This document shows positions 12,956 to 23,975 of a stretch of 64,000 nucleotides of DNA, piece after piece; the stretch's first letter is position 1; every line of letters starts with the position of its first letter. Made by a program: the position numbers and the translations under genes. The notes under the pieces are model-generated. The model ran no database searches. It saw only the letters and a list, made by a program, of their open reading frames with translations, and was not told where the DNA came from. Origin of the DNA: Cynocephalus volans (lineage: Eukaryota; Chordata; Mammalia; Dermoptera; Cynocephalidae); contig NC_084462.1 in the NCBI RefSeq assembly GCF_027409185.1, positions 186,579,571 to 186,643,570 of the forward strand, given 5' to 3'.

Positions 12956-13054
12956 GTTTATGAGAGAGAGAGAGAGACAGAGAGACAAAGGAAGACAGAG
13001 AGACAGAGAGAGACAGAGAGAAACAGAGAGAGACAGAGACAGAGAGACAGAGAG
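12923..13054. repeat. Compound microsatellite (GT)n then (GAGA/GACA)n
   Basis: About 15 GT units at 12923-12952 are followed after a short gap by purine repeats of AGAG/AGAC to about 13052. The open frames here (CVCVC, RERQR runs) are low-complexity artefacts. Confidence 0.95.
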
Positions 13055-14220
13055 TCCTCTACTCCATCCTGCTTCTCAGAGACAATCACTAGGGGAAAAA
13101 CAGACATAAGATCCCCCCTCCATTTTGATACAAACACACGGGATAAGAGATATTACTGTGGAGGTTTCTAGAAAACTCATCTTCTTCAGTCTCATTTAGA
13201 AATCCTCTGTTCACACTCCTGCCCCAACACTTCCAACGTCAGCCTTGACTGTCACATCAGACTCAGTCTTGAGGTTCGTGATCTCGTCACTTGCTTCAGG
13301 TCACAGGTGACTCCTCGGTGGTGTTTTCTCAAGCGCAGCTCCTCCTGCATCTGCAGACCTGTGAGATGGACACTCTGTGCCCTGCCTCCCCTTAACCCAA
13401 TGTACTGTGGAGAGTCACATCCAGGTTGACCACTGTAGACCATTCTGTTCAAAGACTAATACCAGGCACCTGGGAGTCACTGGATCACAGCAATTCTGAG
13501 CGTTAGTTGGGCACGTGGTACCCCTGTCTGAGTTCTGGTCCATTTCTTGTGTCTGGGAATGACACTGCATGACTCACAGATTCACTATTTGGAATACTAG
13601 TCCCACCCTGTTTGGAATATTTCCTTTCTCAATTTGAAATTGGCATTTTCAGTTGATTACTTCTTTTAGGTTTTTTTATTTAAAATAAGCTGAAAGCAGT
13701 TACAGGTTGTGTAATTGTATTAAAATATATGTACAAAAGGTTACCTTATAGCAGTCAAGGGCATACAGCAGATAATCCTAGCTAATCACATCAAAAACAA
13801 ACAAGCAAACACTAAAAGAAAAAAAAAAAAAAAACAGAGACTATGCATCTATGTAAAACAGCAGATTCCAAATGAGGAAATGGTAAAGTCACTGGAGTAA
13901 ATGACTGTTTCTCAGAGTCTGGGCTTAATGGTAAATTGTCACCTTAAAGTGAGAATGTGGAGCAGGTCTAAAAGTATAGATTTGATCATAGAAAAGGAAA
14001 GTTCAGACCTCTACAAAAAAAAAAAAAATGCTCACCCCAAGCCTTGTTCTGCACCTGTCTCTGCAGCTGGGCCCTATGGGCACACGGTCCTCAGTGCCGT
14101 CTTGACCAGTTCACTGTCACCCTCCAGGGCTCTTGCTGCATTTCCCAGACCAATTTTGTAGATATTTTCCTCTCAGATTTATTCTAATAGTTTCATAGTT
14201 TCAGGATTCAAATTTAGGGT
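13055..14220. other. Intergenic, nothing recognised
   Basis: No gene supported. Two A runs, at about 13820-13834 and 14016-14028, may mark old retroposon tails. Confidence 0.4.
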
Positions 14221-14290
14221 GCTGGCTGGTTAGCTTAGCTGGGCAGAGCATGGTTTTGTAACACCAAGGTTATGGTGTTATCTCCGTATC
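14221..14290 (+). mobile_element. tRNA-Ile-like SINE, left part
   Basis: The segment GCTGGTTAGCTTAGCTGGGCAG, then GAGCATGG...AACACCAAGG, follows the order of a tRNA-Ile gene (A-box region, anticodon arm, degraded B box). It stops at 14290, where the LTR of the 14.3-21.6-kb ERV begins, and resumes at 21569. CYN SINEs of colugos are tRNA-Ile derived, which is my main clue to the organism. Confidence 0.65.
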
Positions 14291-14648
14291 TGATAGAAAG
14301 TGAGCCAAAACACCAGGGACCAACCAAGATTTATTAAGGGAAGAAAATCTGCCAGGCTGCACTCAAAATGGAGGGCAGCACCAGGCCTGTGGGTGGGAGA
14401 GCGTGTCTAGACTGCAGGGAAGGCTGACGTAATCAGGGAGGGAGTTGGTGCTGGAGTGGAAGATAAGGCTGGTGGATGCCATCAGGTGGAAGGTTGCACC
14501 CATGTGGAAGTAGAGGAGTTTCTATTTCTCAGAAACCAAGAGTTTTCTTGTAAGGAAAGGCTGGCAGCTATTTTGTGCTTATTGTGTGTAAAATGGTACC
14601 AGTCAAGTTTATGTGTAAAATGGCACCAGTCAAGTCTAAGATCCATCA
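14291..14648 (-). repeat. 3' LTR of provirus 1
   Basis: Matches 21234-21568 by eye over its length. In provirus sense it begins TGATGGATCTT and ends ATCA, giving TG...CA ends. A purine-rich tract (AAAAGGTGGGAA, 14660-14649) precedes it. An AATAAA signal is visible (TTTATT near 14320 on the plus strand). Confidence 0.88.
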
Positions 14649-14758
14649 TTCCCACCTTTTAAGTATAAGGAGAATGGAAAAGGGGTGAAGGTCTCATTCT
14701 TCTGAAGCTACTTCCTGCTGAAGATGGGCAAAGATATGAAAAAAATAAAATACTTATG

Positions 14759-15550
14759 TCAGCCTGAAAAACAATTGGATGGCAGGATATTGGTTTCATG
14801 TGGGGAGGCTGCATTCCTCCAGGGAAGGGTCGCTGATTCTGAGGGGCTGATATCCTCCTCCCATGAAGATTCCAGTGATCTTCTGGTTGGTGAAGGCCTG
14901 TAAGACACTAGAGAAACACCGAAAGAGGCAGGGGCCAAGGAGGACAATTCCCATCGTGGTCGGGGTCCGACGTGTGTTGCCCTGAACTCCTCCCCATCAC
15001 CAAAGCCTAGGTGAGTGGTTTGGGTGAAGCACAAATGTTTTTATTGAGGTGGCGGGTACTGGACTCCAGCAGAATTCCCTTCAGAAAGAGCTACCCAGAA
15101 ATTTTTACCCCCATAAGAACATGATGTGGCAGTTGTCTGGTCATAGCCTTTTGTGGGAATGTAGTCACAGATGTGAATGTGTCCTGTAGGGTTTCCCTGA
15201 GGATTCTGGGTAGCAGACCCAGGAGGTTGGAAAGTGTCTTTCCTCCCACCAAGACCTTGGTTATACATTGTGACCAGGGTGTGGCATTATGTCTCTGTTA
15301 GGAAAAGAAGCAAGAGGAAGAGAGAAGGCAAGTGCTCAGGGGCTGAGAGGTTGAGAGGGTGCATAGTAGGAAAAAGGAGTAGAGAGTAACCTTGTCGGGG
15401 TGTAATTGCAGAGGGCGCCCTGCCAGGCTAATTCAGTTACCCACTCAAGGATGCCTTCGACACTGGAGGTGGCACATTGGGACCAGTCTTGGAGCAGCTC
15501 CTCTGTGAAGGACGTGGAGCGGGCCTGCAGGAGTGAGAGGATAATCACCA
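14759..15550 (-). pseudogene. env: env remnant of provirus 1
   Basis: Between the integrase end and the 3' LTR there is only about 1 kb, too short for a full env. Short open pieces (15548-15336, 15268-15041, 15034-14759) contain env-like text. The last includes a hydrophobic stretch with LGPCLFRC near 14960-14910, typical of the transmembrane-subunit tail in class I ERVs. Most of the surface subunit is missing. Non-functional. Confidence 0.55.
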
Positions 15551-15609
15551 GGGAAAGATCATCCCTCTCATGGGATTGGGGGAAGAGTGAAGGTCCTGGA
15601 GATTTTCAA

Positions 15610-18600
15610 TTATGTGGATCCTAAAATGGATGAAGTGTGAGGAGATGATGGGTTGGGGGTTGAGCAGAGGGAACCCTCTGGCTTGATGTTAACAGATTCT
15701 TTGGGTAAATTCTCAGGTGCTAATTTTACCAAGGATAAGTGATACCAAGGGGCCTTTCCTAGTACCTTTACTGCCATGGGGGTGGTGAGAAGTGCTGTAT
15801 AAGGCCCTTCCAAACATGGTGAGAGGAGCTTTGGGATTCTGGTTTTAATATACACTTGCTGTCCCGGGCTCAATTTCAAGTCTGAGGAGGTGGTGAGGAA
15901 AGGATGAGGTAATAGAAAGTTGGCCTGTTCCCTAAGAAGATCCCTAATGAGTGAAAAAGTAGGGAGATACTGGCCTAAAGGTGATGAGCTGGAAGGGAGA
16001 GGTGTGAGGGTGAAGGGTCTGCCATGCATGAGTTTGAAGGGGCTGAGGCCAGTGGGTTTATGGGGGGCAGCTCACAAGTAAGTGAGTGCTAGAGGGAGAA
16101 GTTGGGTCCAAGGGAGGTGAAGTTCCATGGACAGCTTGGTGAGGTGTGTTTTTGTGAAGTGATTGGCTTTTTTCACTTTTCCTGATGACTGAGGCCAATA
16201 CAGTATATGTAAGTCCCATTTGATATGTGATGCCTGTGCTGTGAGTCATATAATCTGGGAAATGAATGTCTTGCCATTGTCAGACCAGAGACTGGTGGGT
16301 AGGCCAAAACGACAGATGATTTCAGAGGTGAGAACATGCATTACTGCTGTAGCATCCTCTGAAGTGAAGGGAAAAGCCTCAACCTAACCTGAAGAGGTAT
16401 CTACTAAGGTTCGAAGATAGCATGTCCTTTTGTGGGGAGGCATGTGAGTAAAAGTCAATTTGCCAATCCTGGCCAGGAATGTACCCTCTGGCATGTTTAA
16501 TGGAAAGGGACCGAACATGCAGGCCACCTTGATTGGAGCAATGAGTACAGAAAGGACACTTTTGAGTGATTTGTTTTAGTAACTTGGCCATGTGGGGAGA
16601 GTAATATAAGGGCTGAAGAAGTTGTAGTAGTGATGGTAGCCTGTATGAAGTGAATTGTGGAAATCTAAAAGGATTTTCTCAGCTTGTGTGGTAGGGAGGA
16701 CATAGTCACCGGATGGAGTATACCAATTGTCCTTCCTCTATGCACCAAAATGTTGGAGGTGTTGTATTTCTTGGAGTGTGTATTGAGTTATGGGCATAGG
16801 GGCCATGAGAAGGACCTGAGTGGGAGAGGAGGAGAGGGGGCCTGGTGATTGAGCAGTCTTTTTTGTGCTTAGAGCTGCCAGTTTGTTTCCTTGGGCTATG
16901 GGGTCATCAGATGTTTTGTGTCCTCTCCAGTGTATAACCTCAACCTCCTTTGGGAGTTGTGCAGCCTCAAGAAGTATCTTGATAAGGTGTCCATTTTTTA
17001 TGGGCCTTCTTTGAGTGGTCCTGTATCCTCTCTCCTTCCATATGGCTGTGCAGGAGTGTAGGATGTGGTAAGCATACTTAGAGTCAGTGTATATATTGAC
17101 TTGTTTGTTACTTGCTAGAGTGAGAGTGCTGGTGAGGACAATGAGTTCTGCCTGTTGGGAAGTGGTATTGGGGATAGGGGGCAGCCTCAATAGCTTGTGT
17201 TAGATTTACTATAGCATAACTCACCTGGGGAGCAGTCATGGAGGTGGCGGTCCCATCTATGACCCATGTATGTTGGGGTCACTTAATGGGATGCAGGGAG
17301 ATGTGTGGAAAGGGATTGAGAAAGAGGTCTAAAGCCTCCCTGCAATTATGATCTAAGGGTTGTGAGTGTTTTCAGATGAGAGTGGCTTGATTTAAGGGAA
17401 GGCAAGTTTTAAAGGAGACCTGGGAATTTTCAACGGAGGTAAGGTGGATAAGTTGTATGTGGGAAGGGGAGAGAACAGGCAAGTGCTTATGGCTGAGAAG
17501 GTCTTGAAGATGATCGGAGGAACAAATGACTGTTTGTTGTCCAAAAGTTAGTTTAGAGCTTTCTTGTGTCAAAAGGGCAAATGCTGCCAAGGCCCATAAA
17601 CAGGGATCCCATCCTTGAGCTGTGGTGTCCAATTGTTTGGAAAGGTATGCAACATGGAGAAGATATCTCCTGCCTCTTGTGCCAAAAACCCTGACCACCA
17701 ATCCTTGGGTTTTGGTGATGGATAGGATAAAAGGTTGAGATAGGTTTGGGAGGGATAGAGCTGAAGCTGTGAGGAGAGTGGCTTTTAATCACTGGAAGGG
17801 AGAATGAATTTGCTTTGTGGGATCTAAAGGGATGGCAGGATCCCCTTTGGCTGCACCATTAGTGGTTTTGCTAGCATGCCAAAGTTAGGAATCCATAGGT
17901 GAAGATAACCTGCAAGCCCCAAGAAAGAAAAGACTTCACCCTTTGTGGTAGGACTGAGGAGTTCAGAAACAAGACTCTTGTGATCCACCATTGTTTCTCT
18001 GGTGTCGGGGGTTAGGTGGACTGCCAAATAGGTAACTGCAGGAGCAGAAATTTGGGCCTTCTGGGGGACACTCAATATCCCCTGGAGGCCAAGAAATTAA
18101 GGAGAGCGACAGTGTGGGCTGTGAATCCTCATAGGAGGGGCTACAAAGGAGGAGGTCATCCACATATTGTATTAAAGTGCTAGAAGTTGGAGGAAGTTCA
18201 GATAAGTCTTGAGCTAAGGCCTGGCTGAAGAAGAAGGGGTTATCTCAAAACCCCTGAAGTAGTACTGACCTGCTGAGTTGTGGGGAACAACAAGTACCGG
18301 GATCAGTCCAAGTGTAGGCAAACAGGTTTTGACAGGAAGGGTGTAAGGGGATAGGAAGAAAAGCATCATTGGGCTCAAGTACAGAGAAGAAATGGGTTGC
18401 TGTTGGGATTATGGATAGAAGTGTATAGGGGTTAGAAACAATTGGGGTTATGGGGGAAATGGCAGCATTAATGGCCCTTAGGACTTGAACTAAGTGGTAT
18501 GAGACATTGGGCTTTATAAGTGGAATGATGGGTAAGGTGAGTGGGTAGCCACAAGAGATGAGAAGAAAGGAGTTCGTGCATTATGGGTTTTAAGTCTATT

Positions 18601-19160
18601 AGTTGTTTGTTAGTGATGTGGTATCGTGGGACATTAGGGAACAAAGAGGGGTTCCACAAATTAACATGGATAGGGGAATGGTTCATAGCAATGGAGGGAG
18701 AAGACGTTTCCCATGCTAGGGATTAACATTTTCTGAGGGGAAGGTGATGGTGGAAGCCTCGGGGGCCAGGTCTGGGGCAGCCTGTAACAAGAGTATTGTA
18801 GCTGCAATTAGAGTGTTTAGGGTAAGGGTAGCTTTGAATTTGGAAAGGATGTTCCATCCCAGTAATGGAGCTGGGCATTGAGGCATTATTAAAAATTTGT
18901 GTGTGAATTGCGTGTGATGTAGGGTGAAGGAAAAGGGTTTAGGTATCCATGGGCAGTATTCTGATCCCATGACCCCTGCTACTGTGATAGGGGATGGGGT
19001 TGTTGGTTCTGCATAATTGAGAAGGGTAGAACAATTGGCCCCTGTATTGGTGACAAAACAGATCAGCTCACCTGCTATGAGGACAGTTACCCTGGGCTCA
19101 CGAGGTGATCTCTGTGCAGGCCTCGGGTCCTGGGCATCATCAGTCCTCCACTTGGGCAAA
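15610..19160 (-). pseudogene. pol: pro-pol relic of provirus 1
   Basis: Protease is at 19159-18716; the active-site position reads TNTGA, so the catalytic Asp of DTGA is Asn. Reverse transcriptase follows, with YVDD at 18166-18155. RNase H lies around 17190-16738 (IYTDSKYA and IHWRGH motifs). Integrase has a CPFC zinc-type pair near 16550, the first catalytic-Asp context WQIDF, and a C-terminal part at 16029-15610 with PGQQVYIK and EGPYT. At least six frames are needed to read through, so no polyprotein can be made. Order pro-RT-RNaseH-IN is canonical. Confidence 0.85.
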
Positions 19161-19189
19161 GTTGAGAAGCTCTGGTAGGAATGGCCATG

Positions 19190-20681
19190 GAGCTAAAGGT
19201 TGTGGGTTAGGGACTGGGCCACTCCCTCTCTGGTGAGTGGAACAGTTAACCCCCCAGTGACCTGGCAGTTTGCAATGAGAATAGGGCCCAGGAAGGGCCC
19301 TGGGGTTAGAACACACCTGTGCCCAGTGGCCTGGTTGATGGCATTTGAAGCAGGTCCCAGGTGGCTTGTCCCTAGATGCGGCTGCCTTTGGAGTGTGTGA
19401 GTTCCAGATGGCATTTTCCAGGAGCTGGTATTTGGCCTGATCTCTTTTGTAATAATCTTTCTTCTCCTCATCCCTATTGTTAAAAGCTTTGAAAGCAGCA
19501 TCAAGGAGGTCTCATTGGGTCATATTTGGACCATCCTCAAGTTTTCTTAGTTTTCATGAACATTAGAGGCTCATTGGGTAATAAAATGAGAGGGTAAGAG
19601 GGCCGTGCCTGCAGGGGAGTTTGGGTCTATACATGTGTATTTATGTAAAGCCTCAGAGAGGTGGGTTAGGAACTTGCTGGGATTTTCAGTGGATCTCTAT
19701 GTGATTTTTCTAAGCCTGTCATAATTGAATGACTTGTGAGTAGCATTTTGGAGACCGTAAATCAAGTGTGTGGTCATGTTATCCCAGAGATCCTGATCCC
19801 CATGGCTGGCCTGGTAGTCCCAATTAGGGTTGATACGACAGACAGTGATGGCTCCCATGGGGCATCTGTTATTTTGAGCATGTACCTCATCTGCCTGTTG
19901 TTGGGCCATTATCCAGACCTGCTCCCTGTCTTCAGGGACAAAGTAGTAATAAGAAGCATAAAAATATCATGCCAGGTGAGATCATAAGACTGGGTGAGAT
20001 ATCTGAATTCTTTAAGATATGTGTCAAGGTTGGACTGGAGAGATCCCAGTCATTTTTCAATTTGGGAGAGATCAGAAAGAGAAAAGGGGATATGGACCTG
20101 GACAATTCACTTCACCCCAGCCCCTTCACAGATGGGGTATAAAGGAGCCGGTGCTGAGGTGGGGTTGTCACCTGATGATGGGGGAGAAGGGGAGGGGTTG
20201 GGTTGCTGAGGCCAAGCATCTCAATACCAGGTGTGGAGAATAGAGGGAAAAGGTGGAAGGGCTAGTGGAGGATCTGGAGCGTAAGGAGGTGGTCAGGGAG
20301 CAATGTGGTATGAAAGATCAAAAGATTGATCCTAGTGCAGAAAGTGAGGTCAGGAATGAGCTAGGAGAATTTAAGACATAGGACAGCTTTGACAGAGAGA
20401 ATGACACAATCGAAGATAGAAGAAGCCTTGAACATAAGGAATCTCAACAACTTTGCAGTTTCGGTGACAAAGGTGTCTAAATATCCAAGCAGATCTAAAT
20501 TGAGAGTGCCATCTTCTGGCCACTGGGATCCATTGTCTAGTTTGTATGTAGGCCAACACTGATTGCAGTAGAAAACAAGGTGTTTGCAATTAATGTCTCC
20601 CTGGAAGCCAAGAGGTTGTAAATTGGCCAAGAGACAGCCTAAGGGTGTAGAGCGTGGAGGTTTGCATCGTGAGGATCCCAT
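19190..20681 (-). pseudogene. gag: gag relic of provirus 1
   Basis: Starts at 20681 with MGSS, a possible myristoylation start, then matrix text with TPLGCLLANL, FYCNQCWPTYKLD and WPEDGT, typical of class I ERV matrix. Capsid fragments follow (19909-19697). A complete zinc knuckle C-X2-C-X4-H-X4-C (CFKC...GHWAQVC) lies at 19352-19311. A second knuckle near 19280-19245 keeps C...GHWGVNC but its first Cys reads Ser. Frameshifts separate the parts. A tandem duplication overlaps the gag start. Confidence 0.85.
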
Positions 20682-20877
20682 GTAGAGGGTGAGAAAGGAA
20701 ATGAGTAATCCTATTAGAAGGAGGGTCATGACAAAATCTCCCTGGAAGCCAAGAGACTGTAAATCATCCAGAAGACAGCCCAGAAGTGTAGAATGTGGAG
20801 GACTGAATCATGAGGATCCCATTTAGAGGGTGAGAAAGGGTGTGATCAGTCCCAGTGGAATAAGGGTGACACCGAGG
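20596..20877. repeat. 141-bp tandem duplication across the gag start
   Basis: Two adjacent copies, 20596-20736 and 20737-20877, share 'tctccctggaagccaagag', 'gaggatccca' and 'tagagggtgagaaagg' in the same order with scattered differences. Each copy carries its own ATGGGATCC start-like site (20681 and the equivalent near 20822). Confidence 0.85.
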
Positions 20878-21215
20878 AGCATCCTCTTCGGTGTACACCT
20901 TCCTTTTGAGAGAGAAGCTACCGACTGGCTAATGAAGCATCATCCAATAGCTGGAGGGCACAAGAGGGTTCCCTCAGCCAGATGCCTGGTCTTCAGGAAG
21001 GAGACAGTGGTCATAGAAAGTAGTCAGGGAAACCCATAGAAGTAGGACAGACCCAATGACTCACCCTGAATTGAGGCCAATGTTGGATGTGTCGGCCTGA
21101 AACACCAAAAGGAGAGAGTCCGAGAGGCACCTGGTTCAGCAGGTCCACGAAAGGTGGCCAGGAGGGCCAATCAACCCAAGAGAGGGGATTGTCCGAAGGT
21201 CCCAGCCAGGACCCT

Positions 21216-21233
21216 TCTTGGGTTTTGGCACCA
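21216..21233 (-). other. Primer binding site, tRNA-Phe-like
   Basis: TGGTGCCAAAACCCAAGA in provirus sense, next to the 5' LTR. It differs at three positions from the 18-nt complement of the tRNA-Phe 3' end used by HERV-F-type elements. Confidence 0.7.
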
Positions 21234-21568
21234 AAAGGAAGGAAAGTGAGCCAAAACTCTGGGTACCAATGAAGCTTTATTAAAGGAAGGAAATCTGCCA
21301 GGCTGCACTCAAAATGGAGGGCAGCACCAGGCCTGTGGGTGGGAGAGCTTGCATAGACTGCAGGGAAGGCTGATGTAATCAGGGAGGGCTTTGGAGCTTG
21401 AGTGGGAGATAAGGCTGGTGGATGCAAACAGGAGGAAGGTTGCACCCATGTGGAAGTAGATGAGTTTCTATTTCTCAAGAAAACATGAGGTTTCTCATAA
21501 GTAATAGGCTGGTGGCTATTTTGTGCTTTAGTGGGTAAGATGGCACCGGTCACATCCAAGATCCTTCA
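21234..21568 (-). repeat. 5' LTR of provirus 1
   Basis: Shares 'gaaagtgagccaaaac', 'tctgccaggctgcactcaaa' and 'agatccnnca' blocks with the 3' LTR. Its inner edge is slightly worn compared with the partner. Confidence 0.85.
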
Positions 21569-21640
21569 ATACCCTTGTACCATCCAGCCACGAAATTTGG
21601 TATATAACCAAAAGTGGTGGGGAGAAAAAAAAAAGAAAAA
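21569..21640 (+). mobile_element. tRNA-Ile-like SINE, right part with A-rich tail
   Basis: Continues the SINE after the ERV: 'acccttgtaccatccagccac' fits the end of the tRNA part and linker, followed by a poly-A tract at 21626-21645. The two halves join at the end of the B-box region. Confidence 0.55.
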
Positions 21641-21819
21641 AGAAAACGACTCTAAGTTTTATTCCATTTTGAATTGATTTTTGTATGAGGATGCAATCTA
21701 ATTATTTTGCATGTGGGTATCAAATTTTCCCAATACAATTTTTTGAAGAAACTGTCCTGTTCCCATTGTGTGTTCTGGCAACTTTGTTAAAAGTCATGAG
21801 ACCCTAAATATTTCTTGTT
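21641..21819 (-). mobile_element. L1 ORF2 fragment, antisense, left of MaLR insertion
   Basis: Antisense L1 wording ('aattttttgaagaaactgtcctgttcccattg'). The same element resumes at 30186, so the MaLR element inserted into it. Confidence 0.7.
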
Positions 21820-22228
21820 TTAGTCCGTTTTGTGTTGCTATGACAGAAATACCTGAGACTGGGCAATTTATAAAGGAAAAAGGTTTTTTTGGCTTACAGT
21901 TCTAGGACAGCTGCATCTGGCATGGGCCTCAGGCTGCTTCTACTTTTGGTGTAAAAACGGCAGGCAGCCACTTGGTACAAGCAGATCACATGGTGAGAGG
22001 AAGCAAGAGGGAGAGAGAGAAGTTGCCAGGGTCTTTTTAAGCAATGAGCTGTCGTGGGAACTAATAGAGTGAGAACTCACTCAGTAATCCCCCCTCCCCC
22101 AGGGAGAGCATTAATCCACCCTAACCCTAACCCTAACTTCTATGAATTAATTAGTTTCCCACACTGCCATATTGGAGATCAAATTTCCACATGAGTTTTG
22201 GAGGGGACAACACATCCAAACTCCGTCA
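21820..22228 (-). repeat. MaLR (MST/THE1-like) LTR, 3' LTR in element sense
   Basis: Antisense MaLR text: 'tagtccgttttgtgttgctatgacagaa', 'acctgagactgggcaattta', then 'caaatttccacatgag' and 'ctccgtca'. It pairs with 29800-30185. It contains a three-unit telomere-like insert (22119-22137). Confidence 0.85.
22119..22137. repeat. Interstitial telomeric repeat (CCCTAA)3
   Basis: CCCTAACCCTAACCCTAAC lies inside the MaLR LTR, where the partner LTR at about 30075 reads 'ccattcatgagggatccgcc'. It therefore replaces or interrupts normal LTR sequence. Confidence 0.9.
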
Positions 22229-23307
22229 TTCCACCCCAGGACCCCCAAACCTCATGTCACGCTCACACACAAATTATAAACTTCCTATCCCAACAGTCCC
22301 AAAAGTCTTAGCTTGCTCCAGCACCAACTTAAAAGTCCAAAGTCTCATCTGAGACCAAAAGCAAAAGTCCTTCCAGCTGTGAACCTGAAAAACACAACCA
22401 AATTTATCTTCTGCCAAGATACGATGGTGGAACAGGCATTGGGTATACATTTCCATTGCAAAAGGGAGAAATAGGCCAGAAGAAAGGAAAAACAGGCTCC
22501 AAACAAGTCCAAAACCCAGCAGTGCAGACATTATGTCTTAAAGCTCCAAAATAAAGTTTTTGACTCCAAGTCCTGCATCCTGGGCACAATTGGGCATCTG
22601 GGCCCCCAAAGCATCCCGTAGCCTTGTTCCCACAGCTCTGCCAGGCACAGCCCAGTGGGCCGCGCTGGTGCCTGTGGCTTTTCCAGGCCTCTGTTTTACG
22701 TTACCAGTGGCTCTGCAGTTCTGGGGTCCTGGCAGCAGCCCCACTGCCTTGACTCTACTAGGCATTTCCCTGGTGCGAGCTCCCTGTGGGGGCTCTGACC
22801 TCAGTTTCCTGCTCAGCATTGTTCTAGTAGATGTCCTCTGTGTTGGCTCTGCCCTGGTGGCAGGTCTCTGCCTGGGCCCTTCCATACATATTCTGGAATC
22901 TGGGTGGAGGTTGCCTTGCTTCCACTTCTCTTCCATCCTGCCAGCCTGCAGACTTAACACAATGTGGATGCCACCAATGATTTTGGCCTCTCCACTCCAG
23001 GGCTGCTACAGGAACCACACTTGTGGCCTCTCCAGCCAGAGCAACTGGTATGCAGGGACCAGGATACCAAGGGCAGCTGTGCCCCAGGTCTTTCCTCTGG
23101 GACAACTCAGCCCTTCTAAGCCTCATGGCCTGTGATGGGTGCGGCACCCTTCCAGACTTCTGAAATGCCTGCAAGGCTTTCCTCTCATTTTCTCCACAAT
23201 TAGCATCTGGCTGCCTCACCACCAAGATAATGTCTTTAGCAACCAGTTTATCTGCTTCACCCTTGCATTGTTCACCAACTTTCTGCTTCTTTACCTCATG
23301 GCCAGGC
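22229..23307 (-). mobile_element. MaLR internal region, antisense
   Basis: Sequence after the LTR ('attccaccccaggacccccaaacctcatgtc', 'aaaagtccaaagtctcatctgagac') matches THE1/MST internal sequence in antisense as I know it. Frames of 140-191 codons on both strands here (22538-23312) are incidental. The region ends abruptly where provirus 2 begins. Confidence 0.8.
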
Positions 23308-23656
23308 TGCAAATTAGCGACGGAGCCTCAGTCTTGTTAACTCCACCCCTCCTCTCCATCTTGTTAAACTCCACACCACTTCCCTCTCTGCCCTCCCTCC
23401 CCGGAAGGCAGGAACTGGAAACTGCATCCTGCTCAGTTCCTTACCATATATGGGCAAAAAACTCACCCACAGCCCTCCCCTATAAATACCCGCTTATATC
23501 CACCCTGGGCGAGACTTCCCTGTCCTCACTCCCTTGCGGGGCCATGGAACCTCACCTGGGAGTGCCCCTGTTAAAGCCTACCCTAAATTTACTGTCTGGC
23601 TCCTGGTTTTCTTTGCTCAGGTTCAAGACTAAAACCTTCAAGATTCAAACCTAACA
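23308..23656 (+). repeat. 5' LTR of provirus 2
   Basis: Begins TGCAAATTAGCGACGG and ends CCTAACA. It contains a TATAAATA box at 23481-23488. It pairs with 29446-29799. Confidence 0.9.
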
Positions 23657-23658
23657 TC

Positions 23659-23677
23659 TGCTGCCAAAACCTGGGGA
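23659..23677 (+). other. Primer binding site, Phe-like, degraded
   Basis: TGCTGCCAAAACCTGGGGA starts 2 bases after the LTR. It resembles the tRNA-Phe primer site with a few changes, as in provirus 1. Confidence 0.6.
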
Positions 23678-23975
23678 GGTTGAGGCCCTGTTCTGGTGGG
23701 AGGCCTCTGTCCTCTCATTACCAGGACCTCATCTGAGTCCCACACCTCGAGACACCGGGTAAGTTCCCCCGATTCTGTGCCCCAATCTGTTTGGTCCTGC
23801 CTGAGAATGTGTGGCCACGTCAGGACTACTCGACAGAGTCACCAGGTGACTCCTGCTCAGTGCCTGAGGACCAGGAGACATCCTCATCCTCAGGACAGCC
23901 ACCTTCCCTCCATCCACAGCCTGGGATACTAAACGGGGACACCTGTTTTAAGCAGTGGCCTGCCTGGCAGGAACC

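Larger units (their letters stand above)
14291..21568 (-). mobile_element. Gamma-type (class I) ERV, provirus 1
   Basis: A minus-strand provirus with paired LTRs, a tRNA-Phe-like primer site, gag with matrix, capsid and zinc-knuckle relics, pro-pol and an env remnant. Order and motifs fit the gammaretrovirus-like HERV-F/H group. All frames are broken by stops and frameshifts. It is inserted into a tRNA-derived SINE. It is antisense to nothing intact and lies in the same orientation as the IGHV genes. Family-level placement is by motif reading, not alignment. Confidence 0.9.

Noticed and set aside
12911-13171. Open frames rich in Cys/Val and Arg/Glu
   Set aside because: They are translations of the GT and GAGA/GACA microsatellite.
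22560-23135. Possible secreted protein with hydrophobic start
   Set aside because: The sequence is MaLR internal; no start context, splice sites or family match.
22538-23312. Frames of 140-191 codons on both strands
   Set aside because: They lie in MaLR internal sequence that does not encode these proteins; opposite-strand frames mirror each other.
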